Translations under genes and position numbers: made by a program
Shown here: positions 42,856 through 51,780 of the stretch, in pieces
How the letters are laid out: every line of letters starts with the position of its first letter
How positions within the stretch are numbered: position 1 is the stretch's first letter
From: Exiguobacterium aurantiacum
GTDB lineage: Bacteria; Bacillota; Bacilli; Exiguobacteriales; Exiguobacteriaceae
NCBI RefSeq assembly: GCF_024362205.1
Contig: NZ_CP101462.1
Location: forward strand, 2,469,001 to 2,533,000
Reading direction: 5' to 3'
DNA length: 64,000 nt
The notes under the pieces: generated by a model
What the model was told of the DNA's origin: nothing
What the model saw: the letters and a program-made list of their open reading frames with translations, nothing else
Database searches by the model: none

Positions 42856-43584
42856 ATGTTACAGATTGATAAACAATCACCGCTACCTATTTATTATCAA
42901 ATCGAAGCTTATTTAAAGCAACAAATAGATGCCGGCATTCTTCAACCGGGTGAATCAATCCCATCCGAACGAGAGTATTCCGAGCGCTATAACGTCAGTC
43001 GGATGACGGTCCGCCAAGCGATCACCAACTTGGTCAACGCCGGTTATTTGAGCCGGCAAAAAGGCCGCGGGACGTTCGTCGCCAATAAGAAAATCACGAT
43101 GGCCCTGTCCGGGTTGACGAGTTTCTCGGAAGAAATCAAACATCGGGGCATGCGACCGTTCAGTCGCCTGTTATCGTTTCAGACGATCCCGGCCCCGGCG
43201 AAAATCGCCCAAAAGTTGAGCGTCGCGCTCGACACGCCCGTCTATGAGATGCGACGCTTACGTCTCGCCGACGAGCAAGTGCTCGCCCTCGAGACGGCGT
43301 ATATCCCGGTCGCCTTGTTGCCAGAACTGACCGAGACGGATGCCGTCGGTTCGATTTACGAGTTTGCCGAGCAGTCGGGTCTCCGGCTTAAAAATGCGAC
43401 CCAAACCCTCGAGGCGCGGAGTGCGGGACCTGAGGAAGCGAAGCTGTTGACGATTTCTCCGAACGCCCCTGTCCTTTTGATTGACCAACGGACGTATCTC
43501 GAAAACGGGGACATGTTTGAATATAGCCGGTCCTTGTTCCGCGGTGACGCTTACTCGTTCACCGTCTCGATGGATCGAACGTAA
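42856..43584 (+). CDS. nagR: GntR family repressor, HutC/NagR type
   Basis: A 242-residue regulator with an N-terminal winged helix (PIYYQIEAYLKQQIDAGILQPGESIPSEREYSERYNVSRMTVRQAI) and a C-terminal UTRA ligand domain. It resembles NagR (YvoA) of Bacillus subtilis, which binds glucosamine-6-phosphate or its acetyl form. Matching operator-like sites lie before this gene and before nagA, 3 kb away, supporting the role. ATG 42856 follows AGGAG; the frame start at 42808 lies within the promoter. Confidence 0.82.
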   Translation: MLQIDKQSPLPIYYQIEAYLKQQIDAGILQPGESIPSEREYSERYNVSRMTVRQAITNLVNAGYLSRQKGRGTFVANKKITMALSGLTSFSEEIKHRGMRPFSRLLSFQTIPAPAKIAQKLSVALDTPVYEMRRLRLADEQVLALETAYIPVALLPELTETDAVGSIYEFAEQSGLRLKNATQTLEARSAGPEEAKLLTISPNAPVLLIDQRTYLENGDMFEYSRSLFRGDAYSFTVSMDRT

Positions 43585-43618
43585 AAAATGGTTTGCCGCG
43601 GACGGCAAACCATTTTTT
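43583..43618. terminator. bidirectional terminator
   Basis: A 16-bp perfect stem with A and T runs on the two sides, between nagR and the LCP gene. Confidence 0.94.
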
Positions 43619-44720
43619 ATTGGGCTTCATAAGTGATGCCGGCTGGGTCATACATATACGTCTCGAGCTCGGTATCGGTCATCGGCTCGACTTCATTGCC
43701 CGCATCGGCCTGTTGGACACGATAACGGACTTCTTCGAGCAACGGCTCGTTCAAGAAGTAATAGAAATGACCGTCGACACCTCGGGCCCCTTCACCGGTC
43801 AACTGATATTGGACCGTGTTGTTGAGGGCACCGACGTCTTCAATCAAACGCATATAGTCGTTCGGACCGAGCGTCGTCTGCATGTTGTCTCCGACCGCTT
43901 TCAACACTTTGTCGTAGTTGTTGATAAGCGACGTGCCGAGCGCTTGGTCGAGGACGGCGTTAATGACTTCCATCTGGCGCTGTCCGCGTCCGATGTCCCC
44001 ACGCGGGTCGTCATAGCGGTTCCGGACGTAAGCGAGTGCCTCTTCACCTGACAACTGTTGCAATCCTTCTTCGACTTGGACGACTTCACGGGAAGCGTCA
44101 TAACTCTTCTGTTCCGACGAGAACGGGACATCGATTTCAACTCCGCCGACGGCATCGATAAAGTCGACGAACCCTTGGAAGTTGAGCGAGACGACATGAT
44201 CGATGTCGATGCCGACCAAGTCTTCAATCGTGTTTGTCGCTACCCGCATCCCGTTGTTCGGGTTCGATTCATCCATCGATCCGAAGTAATAGGCGTGCGT
44301 GATCTTGTCTTGATCGAGACCGGTCTTGCCGTACGGGATGTTGAAACCCGTGTAATCGATATTGACGTACGAGTCACGCGGGATGCTGAGCATCGTCGTC
44401 TGCTTGTTCTTCTTATTCAAGATGACGACGATCATGACGTCTGAACGACCGTATTCACCACGCGCTTTCTTTTGCGGGGACAAGTCCGTTCCGAGCACGA
44501 GGAAGCTCTCGGTATCCTCTTTATCGAATCGCGTCGGTTCGAGAGTCGGATCATCTTCAAGCGTCACTTGCGTACCGGACAACATGTTATGTACTTTATA
44601 AAACGCTGTCCCATACATGCTTGAGCCAACGATGACGGCAATCAATACAAGGGCGCTGAACAGCTTATAAAACGCAGACGGGCCTTTGCGTCGTCTACGA
44701 GCCTGAGTTCTTGAATTCAT
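43617..44720 (-). CDS. LytR-CpsA-Psr (LCP) family protein
   Basis: A 367-residue membrane-anchored enzyme of the LCP family, which attaches teichoic acids or other glycopolymers to peptidoglycan. A basic N terminus is followed by one membrane helix (about residues 18-42), then the extracellular LCP domain with GRSDVMIVVILN, SIPRDSYVNI and the arginine motif YVRNRYDDPRGDIGRGQRQ. The C terminus is acidic. It lies alone between nagR and nagAB. Confidence 0.92.
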   Translation of the reverse strand: MNSRTQARRRRKGPSAFYKLFSALVLIAVIVGSSMYGTAFYKVHNMLSGTQVTLEDDPTLEPTRFDKEDTESFLVLGTDLSPQKKARGEYGRSDVMIVVILNKKNKQTTMLSIPRDSYVNIDYTGFNIPYGKTGLDQDKITHAYYFGSMDESNPNNGMRVATNTIEDLVGIDIDHVVSLNFQGFVDFIDAVGGVEIDVPFSSEQKSYDASREVVQVEEGLQQLSGEEALAYVRNRYDDPRGDIGRGQRQMEVINAVLDQALGTSLINNYDKVLKAVGDNMQTTLGPNDYMRLIEDVGALNNTVQYQLTGEGARGVDGHFYYFLNEPLLEEVRYRVQQADAGNEVEPMTDTELETYMYDPAGITYEAQ

Positions 44721-44840
44721 GAGTTTCTCCTTCGCGATCGAATGATATGAGCTTCACCTATTATAGAGGAATCCTCGACTTTTGTCGAAAACGTTTTGAT
44801 TACAAATCCATTTCCATACAATTTCCCACGGTTGACGATG

Positions 44841-44870
44841 AAAAAACCTGGAGACAGTTGTCTCCAGGTC
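44841..44870 (-). terminator. terminator of nagAB
   Basis: Stem ACCTGGAGACA/TGTCTCCAGGT with a 2-base loop, followed by TTTTTT on the minus strand. Confidence 0.88.
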
Positions 44871-44871
44871 G

Positions 44872-45636
44872 TTAAGCACGGATTGAAAAGAATCGGTCGG
44901 CCGCTTCGCTGCCACGTGCCTGTAACGCGTCACTGCATCCTGAAGCCGCTTCGGCATCGAGCACGATCGTGACACTTGGATGCGCCTGCAAGATCGAGGC
45001 CGGCCAATCAATCGTCGGCACGTTCTCGATCATATGATGCACGGCTTCCGCTTTTCGGGCACCTGTCGCGACGAGAACGATTTCCCGTGCGTTCATGATT
45101 GTATCGAGCCCCATCGTGATGGCATGCGTCGGTACTTCCTCAATCGTATCAAAGAAACGACGATTCGCTTCCCGTGTCGACTCGGTCAGTTCGATCACGT
45201 GCGTCTTCGCATCCAGCGCCGTCCCTGGCTCATTGAAGGCGATGTGGCCATTCTCCCCGATGCCAAGCAATTGAAGATCGACTCCAATCGACCGGACGAG
45301 TTGTTCATAGCGCTTCGCTTCCGCTTCCGGGTCGGCCGCATCACCACGAGGCAGATGGCTCTCTTTGAACGGCACGTCATTGAATAGCTTCTCTTCCATG
45401 AAATGATGATAGCTTTGTGGATGACTCGGTGCGAGTCCGATATATTCATCTAAATTGACGCTCGTCACATGACTGCAGTCGAGCGCGTCACGTTTGAACA
45501 TTTCATACATCCCGACCGGTGTACTTCCCGTCGCCAGTCCGAGCACGAACTCCCGTTTCCCGGCCAATCGTTCTGTGATGAGTGTATACGCGATGGCTTC
45601 TGCATCAGTCGGTGTTTTCGCAACTAGTATGTTCAT
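44872..45636 (-). CDS. nagB: glucosamine-6-phosphate deaminase
   Basis: A 254-residue enzyme that turns glucosamine-6-phosphate into fructose-6-phosphate and ammonia. It has LGLATGSTPVGMYEMF (phosphate site), SVNLDEYIGL, the catalytic LLGIGENGHIAFNEPGT with the histidine, and TMGLDTIMNAREI. Length is near that of Bacillus NagB (242). The start overlaps nagA by 4 bases. Confidence 0.95.
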   Translation of the reverse strand: MNILVAKTPTDAEAIAYTLITERLAGKREFVLGLATGSTPVGMYEMFKRDALDCSHVTSVNLDEYIGLAPSHPQSYHHFMEEKLFNDVPFKESHLPRGDAADPEAEAKRYEQLVRSIGVDLQLLGIGENGHIAFNEPGTALDAKTHVIELTESTREANRRFFDTIEEVPTHAITMGLDTIMNAREIVLVATGARKAEAVHHMIENVPTIDWPASILQAHPSVTIVLDAEAASGCSDALQARGSEAADRFFSIRA

Positions 45637-46778
45637 TTCGTATCCTCCTTCGAATAGCTGACCTGCCCTTGATGAATTGTTGTCACGACAGACAGCGCGT
45701 CATCCCAAATGACGAGATCCGCATCGAAGCCCGGCGCAATCGACCCTTTGTTCGTCAATCCGAACTCACGTGCTTGGTTCGCCGACGTCATCTTCACCGC
45801 TTCTTGCACCGTGCATCCCGTGAACGCAATCACGTTTCGGAACGCCGCATCCATCGTCAAGACGCTGCCGGCCAAGTTCCCGGCTTCGAGGCGGGCCGCC
45901 CCGCCTTCAACGATGACCGGTTGACCACCGAGTTCATAGCGGCCATCCGGAAGACCTTTGGCGCGCATCGCATCCGTGATGACGACGAGACCGTCCGCCC
46001 CTTTTAAGCGATAAGCGAAATCGACCATCTCGTGACGGCTATGAATCCCGTCTGGAATGATTTCGACCATAACGTCCCGCTCCAATAGACAATAACCGAC
46101 CGTTCCCGGCTCCCGATGATGAAGGCCTCGCATCTGATTGTATAAGTGTGTGCCGTGCTTGACGTTCGCTTCCTTGTTCTCGGCGAACGTGGCATTCGTA
46201 TGTCCGGTCGATCCGATTGCCCCGGTCTCACGCATCACCCGTTCGAGTTCACGTGCCCCTGGTCGTTCGGGGGCGTACGTGATGAGACGGATATGTCCGC
46301 CCGCCTCTTGTTGCCATGTCTCGAACTGGTCCGCATCAGGATCGATAATATATTCGGCCGGCTGTGCGCCCGCATTATCGACGTTGACGAACGGTCCTTC
46401 TAAATGAATCCCGACGAGTGATGTATCACCGGCTTCAATAACGGCGCGTGTCGCGTGCAATGCCTCTGAGATTGCCTCGGGCGACTGGGTGATCGTCGTC
46501 GCAAAGAATGACGTCACTCCTTCAGCAAGCATCGACTTGGCGAGATGACGCAATCGGTCTTCATCCGCATCCATCGTGTCGACATCGTATCCGCCGTGAA
46601 TATGAACATCGATCATGCCTGGTGTGACGAGCGCCCCATTCACGTCAAGCTCCGTCTCATCTTCTGCTCTATAGTCATCCATCGAACCGACGCTTTCAAT
46701 CGTCGCTCCGTCGAACCGGATATAACCTCGTTCCCACGTTTCGTCCCCCGAAACAATCTGTGCGTTGATGATCACCAT
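45633..46778 (-). CDS. nagA: N-acetylglucosamine-6-phosphate deacetylase
   Basis: A 381-residue amidohydrolase giving glucosamine-6-phosphate and acetate. Seen are GMIDVHIHGGYDVDTMDA (metal histidines), GIHLEGPFVN (metal glutamate), GSTGHTNATF, HLYNQMRGLHHREPG and the catalytic aspartate in LVVITDAMRAKG. It is the first gene of nagAB. A NagR-like site lies about 60 bases upstream. Confidence 0.96.
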   Translation of the reverse strand: MVIINAQIVSGDETWERGYIRFDGATIESVGSMDDYRAEDETELDVNGALVTPGMIDVHIHGGYDVDTMDADEDRLRHLAKSMLAEGVTSFFATTITQSPEAISEALHATRAVIEAGDTSLVGIHLEGPFVNVDNAGAQPAEYIIDPDADQFETWQQEAGGHIRLITYAPERPGARELERVMRETGAIGSTGHTNATFAENKEANVKHGTHLYNQMRGLHHREPGTVGYCLLERDVMVEIIPDGIHSRHEMVDFAYRLKGADGLVVITDAMRAKGLPDGRYELGGQPVIVEGGAARLEAGNLAGSVLTMDAAFRNVIAFTGCTVQEAVKMTSANQAREFGLTNKGSIAPGFDADLVIWDDALSVVTTIHQGQVSYSKEDTK

Positions 46779-46836
46779 AGTCGGTCATCCACCTTTCCTC
46801 AAGTAGCTTCATCGTCATCATAACAAAAATCAGTAT

Positions 46837-46852
46837 AGTTGTATAGACCAAT
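46837..46852 (-). promoter_or_regulatory. NagR-like operator before nagA
   Basis: On the minus strand ATTGGTCTATACAACT, 13 of 16 positions as in the NagR/YvoA site ATTGGTCTAGACCAAT, about 60 bases before nagA. Confidence 0.7.
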
Positions 46853-46907
46853 TTTAATTTGTGAACATCATAAATTCCCTCAATCCTTTGCCCGACTTAT
46901 TCATGCC

Positions 46908-46955
46908 TGAAACAACAAAAAGTTGACGTCATTGGCGTCAACTTTTTGTTGTTAC
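46908..46955 (-). terminator. terminator of the MATE gene
   Basis: An 18-bp perfect stem (46911-46928 with 46936-46953) just after the MATE gene on the minus strand. The stem itself includes A and T runs, so it may act in both directions. Confidence 0.85.
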
Positions 46956-48322
46956 GAGATGTCATTTGTGAGCGGCTTCCCTTCATACCGTTTGACGATA
47001 TGAATAAGACGCATGACCAACAAGACCGCGCCGGCCGCTAGGCCTGCGATGAGGCCGATCCAGTACCCGTCTGGTCCGAAACCGAACTGTTCGGCGAGCG
47101 CATAACCGAGCGGAAGGCCGATCACCCAATAGGCAATGAGCGACAGGACGAGCGTCACGTTGACGTCTTTGAACCCGCGTAAGATTCCTTGAATCGGGGC
47201 GGCGACCGCATCCGACAGTTGGAAAAAAACCGCGAAGATCATGAAATGGGCCGCGAGTTCTACGACGGCCGCGTCATTCGTATAGATTGCGGCGACACGT
47301 TCGTTTTGCCAGAACAACAGTCCGCCCGAGAAGAGCGAGACGGCTAGACAGAGTACGATCCCGATTTTAGCGTAACGTACCGCGTCCTTGAGTCGCCCGG
47401 CGCCGAGTTCGTACCCGACGACGATCGTGAGCGCGCTCGATGCTGACAATGGCAGCATATAGACGAACGAGGCGAAGTTGATGGCCGCTTGGTGAGCCGC
47501 GACGATATTATCGCCATACTCACTCAAAAGCAACGTCACCGCCGCGAAGATGCTCACTTCCGCAAAGATAGCGAGACCGATCGGCGTGCCGAGTTTGAGC
47601 AACTCTTTTTGTCTCGGCCACATGAGACGTTCCACCGAACGCAGGAAACGATACTCGAGGAACGGCTTCCCGTTCCGGACGAATCCGAGTGCCATAAAGA
47701 AGAGCAACCAGTAAGTGATGGCCGAAGCAATGCCTGCCCCGACGCCGCCGTATGCTGGGACGCCAAGTTTTCCAAAGATGAAGATGTAGTTTAACCCGAC
47801 ATTAATGGGTAACCCTAATAATATAAGCAGCATCGAGATCCGTGTCTTGCCGAGCGAGTCCATGAGTGTGCGCAACACGTTGAACAAGAACATCGGCAAC
47901 ACTCCGAATCCGAGTGCGAGCAAATACCCTTTGGCAATTCGTTTACCTTCTTCGCTCAGCCCCATGCCGTCAACGGCCGTCGGGACGAGCCAGAACCCGA
48001 GGATGAGCGTCGCGACGCTCAGTCCGATTGCTAAGTATACACCTTGATACAGTGTTCGTTGAATCTGTTGGATGTTACGGGCCCCGAGCGCCTGCGCGAC
48101 GATTGGTGCGACGGCGAGTAAAATCCCGCTCAACCCCGTATAGACGGGCATCCATAGACTCGATCCGACACCGACACCGGCCAAATCGACGGCACCAGCG
48201 CGGCCTGACATGACCGTGTCAAAAAAGCTGATTAAGTAAAAGGACACTTGGGTCACCAAAATCGGGAAGAAGATGGTGAAGAACAGTTTAATTTTTTCGT
48301 TAAGTGAATGTGTTTGATACAT
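46952..48322 (-). CDS. MATE family multidrug efflux transporter
   Basis: A 456-residue protein with twelve membrane helices in two homologous halves, of the NorM type. Typical pieces are ILVTQVSFYLISFFDTVMSGRAGAVDLAGVGVGSSLW and, in the second half, IFAEVSIFAAVTLLLSEYGDNIVAAHQAAINFASFVYMLP. It exports drugs or dyes with sodium or protons; the substrate is unknown. ATG 48322 follows GAGG; the frame start at 48334 overlaps that site. Confidence 0.92.
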   Translation of the reverse strand: MYQTHSLNEKIKLFFTIFFPILVTQVSFYLISFFDTVMSGRAGAVDLAGVGVGSSLWMPVYTGLSGILLAVAPIVAQALGARNIQQIQRTLYQGVYLAIGLSVATLILGFWLVPTAVDGMGLSEEGKRIAKGYLLALGFGVLPMFLFNVLRTLMDSLGKTRISMLLILLGLPINVGLNYIFIFGKLGVPAYGGVGAGIASAITYWLLFFMALGFVRNGKPFLEYRFLRSVERLMWPRQKELLKLGTPIGLAIFAEVSIFAAVTLLLSEYGDNIVAAHQAAINFASFVYMLPLSASSALTIVVGYELGAGRLKDAVRYAKIGIVLCLAVSLFSGGLLFWQNERVAAIYTNDAAVVELAAHFMIFAVFFQLSDAVAAPIQGILRGFKDVNVTLVLSLIAYWVIGLPLGYALAEQFGFGPDGYWIGLIAGLAAGAVLLVMRLIHIVKRYEGKPLTNDIS

Positions 48323-48359
48323 GGACAACCTCATCTCATTTCAGAAAGGAAAAATTAGA

Positions 48360-49133
48360 ATGAATCAACGGAATGCGGAGAAATTAAAATATGAGCTTTT
48401 GGAGACGTGGAACACGTTCAATCATTATATGACCGAGGCGCTCACGTTCCAAAACAGCGAAGACATCCACCAAGCGCGGGTCCACCTTCGGAAACTATTG
48501 ACGTTCATGCAACTGTACGACACGAAACCTTCCACGTATCGGCAGTTGAAGCAATTGATGGAGGCGCTCGGAGCGGTACGTGACGGGGATGTTCTTCTCG
48601 AAGGGCTCGCCGTCGAGACCGAGCTCGAGCAGGCTTTCGCCGACCATGTCGAAGCGAGCCGCGCCAAAGACCGCACGGTTTTAACTACACGCGTCACGGA
48701 AAAGATGACCCCTTCGCTCGACCAACAAGTTCGTCGCTTCATCGGCGGACAGCTGTTCCGCGCCTTTCGAAAACAAGACGCGGCGGTATTTTTAGATAAA
48801 GCTAAAGTTGAGCGTAAGCGTCGCATCGACACCCATCACGATGCGACGAAGCGGGACGACCGGCTGCATACGCTTCATAAAGTCAGGCTTGCTGTGAAAC
48901 GAGAGCGCTATTTGAATGAGTATTTATTGAACTATGAATCGAGCGCTTCAAAAGATCACGTTCAAAAGCTGAAACGGCTTCAGACCGAACTTGGCGATAT
49001 GAACGATTGCCATCAACTGTTGTTGCGTTGGACCGACTTCACTCCGCCGACCGCGCTGACCGACGACTATGAGCAAGTCGTACATGAGCTGCAAATTCGG
49101 CTCGACGAAGCGGTCGACGCCATCAAGCTTTAG
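48360..49133 (+). CDS. CHAD domain protein
   Basis: A 257-residue all-helical protein with a CHAD domain, whose lysines, arginines and histidines bind polyphosphate. Conserved are DIHQARVHLRKLLTFMQLY near the start and, in the second repeat, LHKVRLAVKRERYLNEYLL and LQTELGDMNDCHQLLLRW. It starts at ATG 48360 and is divergent from the MATE gene. Its last 4 bases overlap the 3' end of the converging glutaminase gene, with no terminator between. Confidence 0.9.
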   Translation: MNQRNAEKLKYELLETWNTFNHYMTEALTFQNSEDIHQARVHLRKLLTFMQLYDTKPSTYRQLKQLMEALGAVRDGDVLLEGLAVETELEQAFADHVEASRAKDRTVLTTRVTEKMTPSLDQQVRRFIGGQLFRAFRKQDAAVFLDKAKVERKRRIDTHHDATKRDDRLHTLHKVRLAVKRERYLNEYLLNYESSASKDHVQKLKRLQTELGDMNDCHQLLLRWTDFTPPTALTDDYEQVVHELQIRLDEAVDAIKL

Positions 49134-50071
49134 CGGGACGTATAGCGCTCAACGAGCAGTTCGAGTAGTTTCATCCCGGCAATCGAGTTACCTTTCGAGT
49201 CGAGGGCGGGCCCGAAAATCCCGAAGCCGACGTCGCTCAGTCCGAGCTCGTGCTTACCGGTCGCGAGAATGGCGCCCGACACCCCGCTTTTTCCGGGCAG
49301 ACCGACACGGACGGCAAATTCACCCGACGCATCGTACATGCCGCACGTCGTCATGATCGCTTTGACGATTCGGACGACGCGGCGTGGGATCAACTCTTCG
49401 CCCGTGACCGGGTCTTCCCCGTTGCCGGATAAAATCCGGCCGATGCGGGCCAAATCAAAACAGTCGATCTCGATGGCACACTGCTTCGTATACACATCGA
49501 TGATCTCATCGACATCCCCTTCGACGATCCCATGATGGCGCATGAAATAGAGCAAGGCCCGGTTCAAGTCGGTCGTCTCGTATTCCGAGCGGGCGACTTT
49601 TTCGTTGTACGTGACTTCTTCGACCGGAACGTCGAGCAGCGTCGCTAAAAACTGACGGAACTGATAGATTTTCAGTTCCGCCGTGTCCCCTAAAATCATG
49701 CTCGTGACAGCGAGCGCCCCGGCGTTAATCATCGGATTGAGCGGCTTCGACGGTACTGTCTCTTCAAGCTTGGCAATCGAGTTGAACGCGTCGCCGGTCG
49801 GCTCCATCCCAACTTTCGAGAACACGTAGTCCTCTCCAAACTCCATCAAGACGTAACAAAGCGCTAACGCCTTTGAGACACTTTGGATTGTGAATTTATG
49901 ATGGACGTCCCCCGCATGAATATATGAACCATCAGGCAGACAAATTGCCACGCCGAGCAAATCATCCTGTACATGCGCGAGCTCAGGAATATAGTCGGCG
50001 ACTTTTCCTTGTGCTGTGTACGGACGACACTCGTCGACCAAATGCGCCAACTGTTGTTCCAATACGTTCAT
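49130..50071 (-). CDS. glsA: glutaminase
   Basis: A 313-residue glutaminase of the serine-dependent beta-lactamase fold, making glutamate and ammonia from glutamine. The catalytic SVSK motif is in KFTIQSVSKALALCYVL, with NPMINAGALAV, TYNEKVARSEYETTDLNRALLYFM (catalytic tyrosine region) and GKSGVSGAILA. It is a single gene in this region. Confidence 0.95.
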   Translation of the reverse strand: MNVLEQQLAHLVDECRPYTAQGKVADYIPELAHVQDDLLGVAICLPDGSYIHAGDVHHKFTIQSVSKALALCYVLMEFGEDYVFSKVGMEPTGDAFNSIAKLEETVPSKPLNPMINAGALAVTSMILGDTAELKIYQFRQFLATLLDVPVEEVTYNEKVARSEYETTDLNRALLYFMRHHGIVEGDVDEIIDVYTKQCAIEIDCFDLARIGRILSGNGEDPVTGEELIPRRVVRIVKAIMTTCGMYDASGEFAVRVGLPGKSGVSGAILATGKHELGLSDVGFGIFGPALDSKGNSIAGMKLLELLVERYTSR

Positions 50072-50129
50072 CCAATCACCTCATGTCCGATAGTTTTCAA
50101 CCGGGTCATCTTATCATATTCGAAGACGG

Positions 50130-50303
50130 TTAACCATCAAGTGGCCCGTCTTCTTTTTCTGGCTTATACCATTCCTCATCGGCCCAAATGACCGGAGGGC
50201 TGTCTTCATCCCCTTCGAGCTTCTCTCCGTGGCGATTCATCGATACGATGAAGGCGATAATCCCGACCACGACGACCGTCGCCGTTATGCCGAACCAGAC
50301 CAT
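50130..50303 (-). CDS. small membrane protein, 57 residues
   Basis: An unnamed small protein with one N-terminal membrane helix (about residues 2-21, VWFGITATVVVVGIIAFIVSM) and an acidic cytoplasmic tail containing DEEWYKPEKEDG. GGAAGGAGAGG before ATG 50303 supports it. A hairpin spans its stop codon. Function unknown. Confidence 0.65.
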   Translation of the reverse strand: MVWFGITATVVVVGIIAFIVSMNRHGEKLEGDEDSPPVIWADEEWYKPEKEDGPLDG

Positions 50304-50424
50304 ATGAAGCCTCTCCTTCCCATTCGTGACGAATTTGTCTAGAACCATGTGAGACTTATCCTATGTCTACGTCCATATTCTCGGTACCGTTAGGAAGAAC
50401 ATTACATAGAAATGGGTGAATCGA

Positions 50425-51780
50425 TTGAACAACATTGCAATTATCGGTGGAGGAATCACAGGTATGGCCGCTGCCTATTACGCGAAACAAGCCGGGGCGC
50501 ATGTCACCATGTACGAATCGAGCGACCGGATCGGCGGGAAAATCAAGACCGTCTACCGAGACGGCTTCGTCTTAGAATGCGGACCGGACGGATACATGGC
50601 CCGCAAACCGACGTTGACCGAACTGATCACCGAGCTCGGACTCGACGACGATCTCGTCCGGTCGATGACAGGGACATCCTATATTTACGTTCGGAATCAA
50701 CTGCGACAAATGCCCGCCGGTTCGGTCATGGGCATCCCGACAAAGTTCTGGCCGATGGTCAAGACAGACCTGTTCACGTGGCGCGGCAAGCTTCGGGCCG
50801 GCATGGACCTGGTGTTGCCACGCGTCTATACGGGGACTGACATCTCGCTCGACACGTTCTTCCGGACCCGTCTCGGATCAGAAGTCGTCGAGGCGATGAT
50901 CGAACCGCTGCTCTCAGGTATTTACAATGGGACGCTCGACGATATGAGCATCGAGTCTACTTTCCCTCAGTTTATCACGATTGAACAAAAAACACGCAGC
51001 CTGATTCTCGGTATGAAAGCATTGACACCACCTGTTCAAGCCGGCGTCAAGCCACGTGAAGCCGGAAAGTTCTTATCGCTTCAGCAAGGTCTCGGTGTCC
51101 TCATCGAGGCGCTTCGTCCGTCGATCGACCGGCTCTATACGGAGACAAAGGTCGCATCGGTCCGGGCCCATGAAGTCACCCTCGCGGACGGGACGACCGA
51201 ATCGTTCGACAGCATTATTTTAGCCACCTCGCCGAACGCGCTCGGTCCAATCCTCGGTCTTCAAGAAGCAGAAAAATTGTCCGAGTTGAAACGGACGTCT
51301 TCCATCACCGTGCTCGCAGCGTTCGATGAAAAAGAAGTCGCGGCACTCGACGGGACCGGTTACGTCATCGCGAAAGCGGAAGGGAACGCCTTGACGGCCT
51401 GCAGCTGGATGCATAAGAAGTGGCCCCACATGGCACCAAAACATAAGGCGCTGTTACGCGTCTACATCGGCTCCGAGTACGTCCCGGACCTGTTGGCGAA
51501 GTCCGATGAGACGATTGCCGGCTTTGCGCTCCGTGAGCTTCGAAAGATTCAGCACGTCGGTACCCCCATCTTCACGAAAGTCGAACGGCATATCGATACG
51601 ATGCCACAATATGAGGTCGGACATAAACAATACGTGCGCGCGTTCGAAGAACGGTTATCCACGCTCGACGGGGTCGAGGCATGCGGGGCCATCTTGCACG
51701 GCGTCGGCCTTCCCGATTGTGTCGACTCGGCCAAACAAGCCGTCGCCCGGGTAATGGCTGGACAGGCGGTATCCGTATGA
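50425..51780 (+). CDS. hemY: coproporphyrinogen III/protoporphyrinogen oxidase (HemY/CgoX type)
   Basis: A 451-residue FAD enzyme that oxidises a porphyrinogen to a porphyrin; in Bacillota the usual role is coproporphyrinogen III oxidation in the coproporphyrin-dependent heme path. The FAD motif GGGITGMAAAYYA is at the N terminus, with YESSDRIGGKIKT and CGPDGYMARKP after it; EPLLSGIYNGTLDDMS and the C-terminal LPDCVDSAKQAVARV are typical. Start: TTG 50425 has GGTGA at good distance; the ORF start GTG 50416 overlaps that site. The stop overlaps the next gene's ATG, giving tight coupling. Confidence 0.9.
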   Translation: MNNIAIIGGGITGMAAAYYAKQAGAHVTMYESSDRIGGKIKTVYRDGFVLECGPDGYMARKPTLTELITELGLDDDLVRSMTGTSYIYVRNQLRQMPAGSVMGIPTKFWPMVKTDLFTWRGKLRAGMDLVLPRVYTGTDISLDTFFRTRLGSEVVEAMIEPLLSGIYNGTLDDMSIESTFPQFITIEQKTRSLILGMKALTPPVQAGVKPREAGKFLSLQQGLGVLIEALRPSIDRLYTETKVASVRAHEVTLADGTTESFDSIILATSPNALGPILGLQEAEKLSELKRTSSITVLAAFDEKEVAALDGTGYVIAKAEGNALTACSWMHKKWPHMAPKHKALLRVYIGSEYVPDLLAKSDETIAGFALRELRKIQHVGTPIFTKVERHIDTMPQYEVGHKQYVRAFEERLSTLDGVEACGAILHGVGLPDCVDSAKQAVARVMAGQAVSV

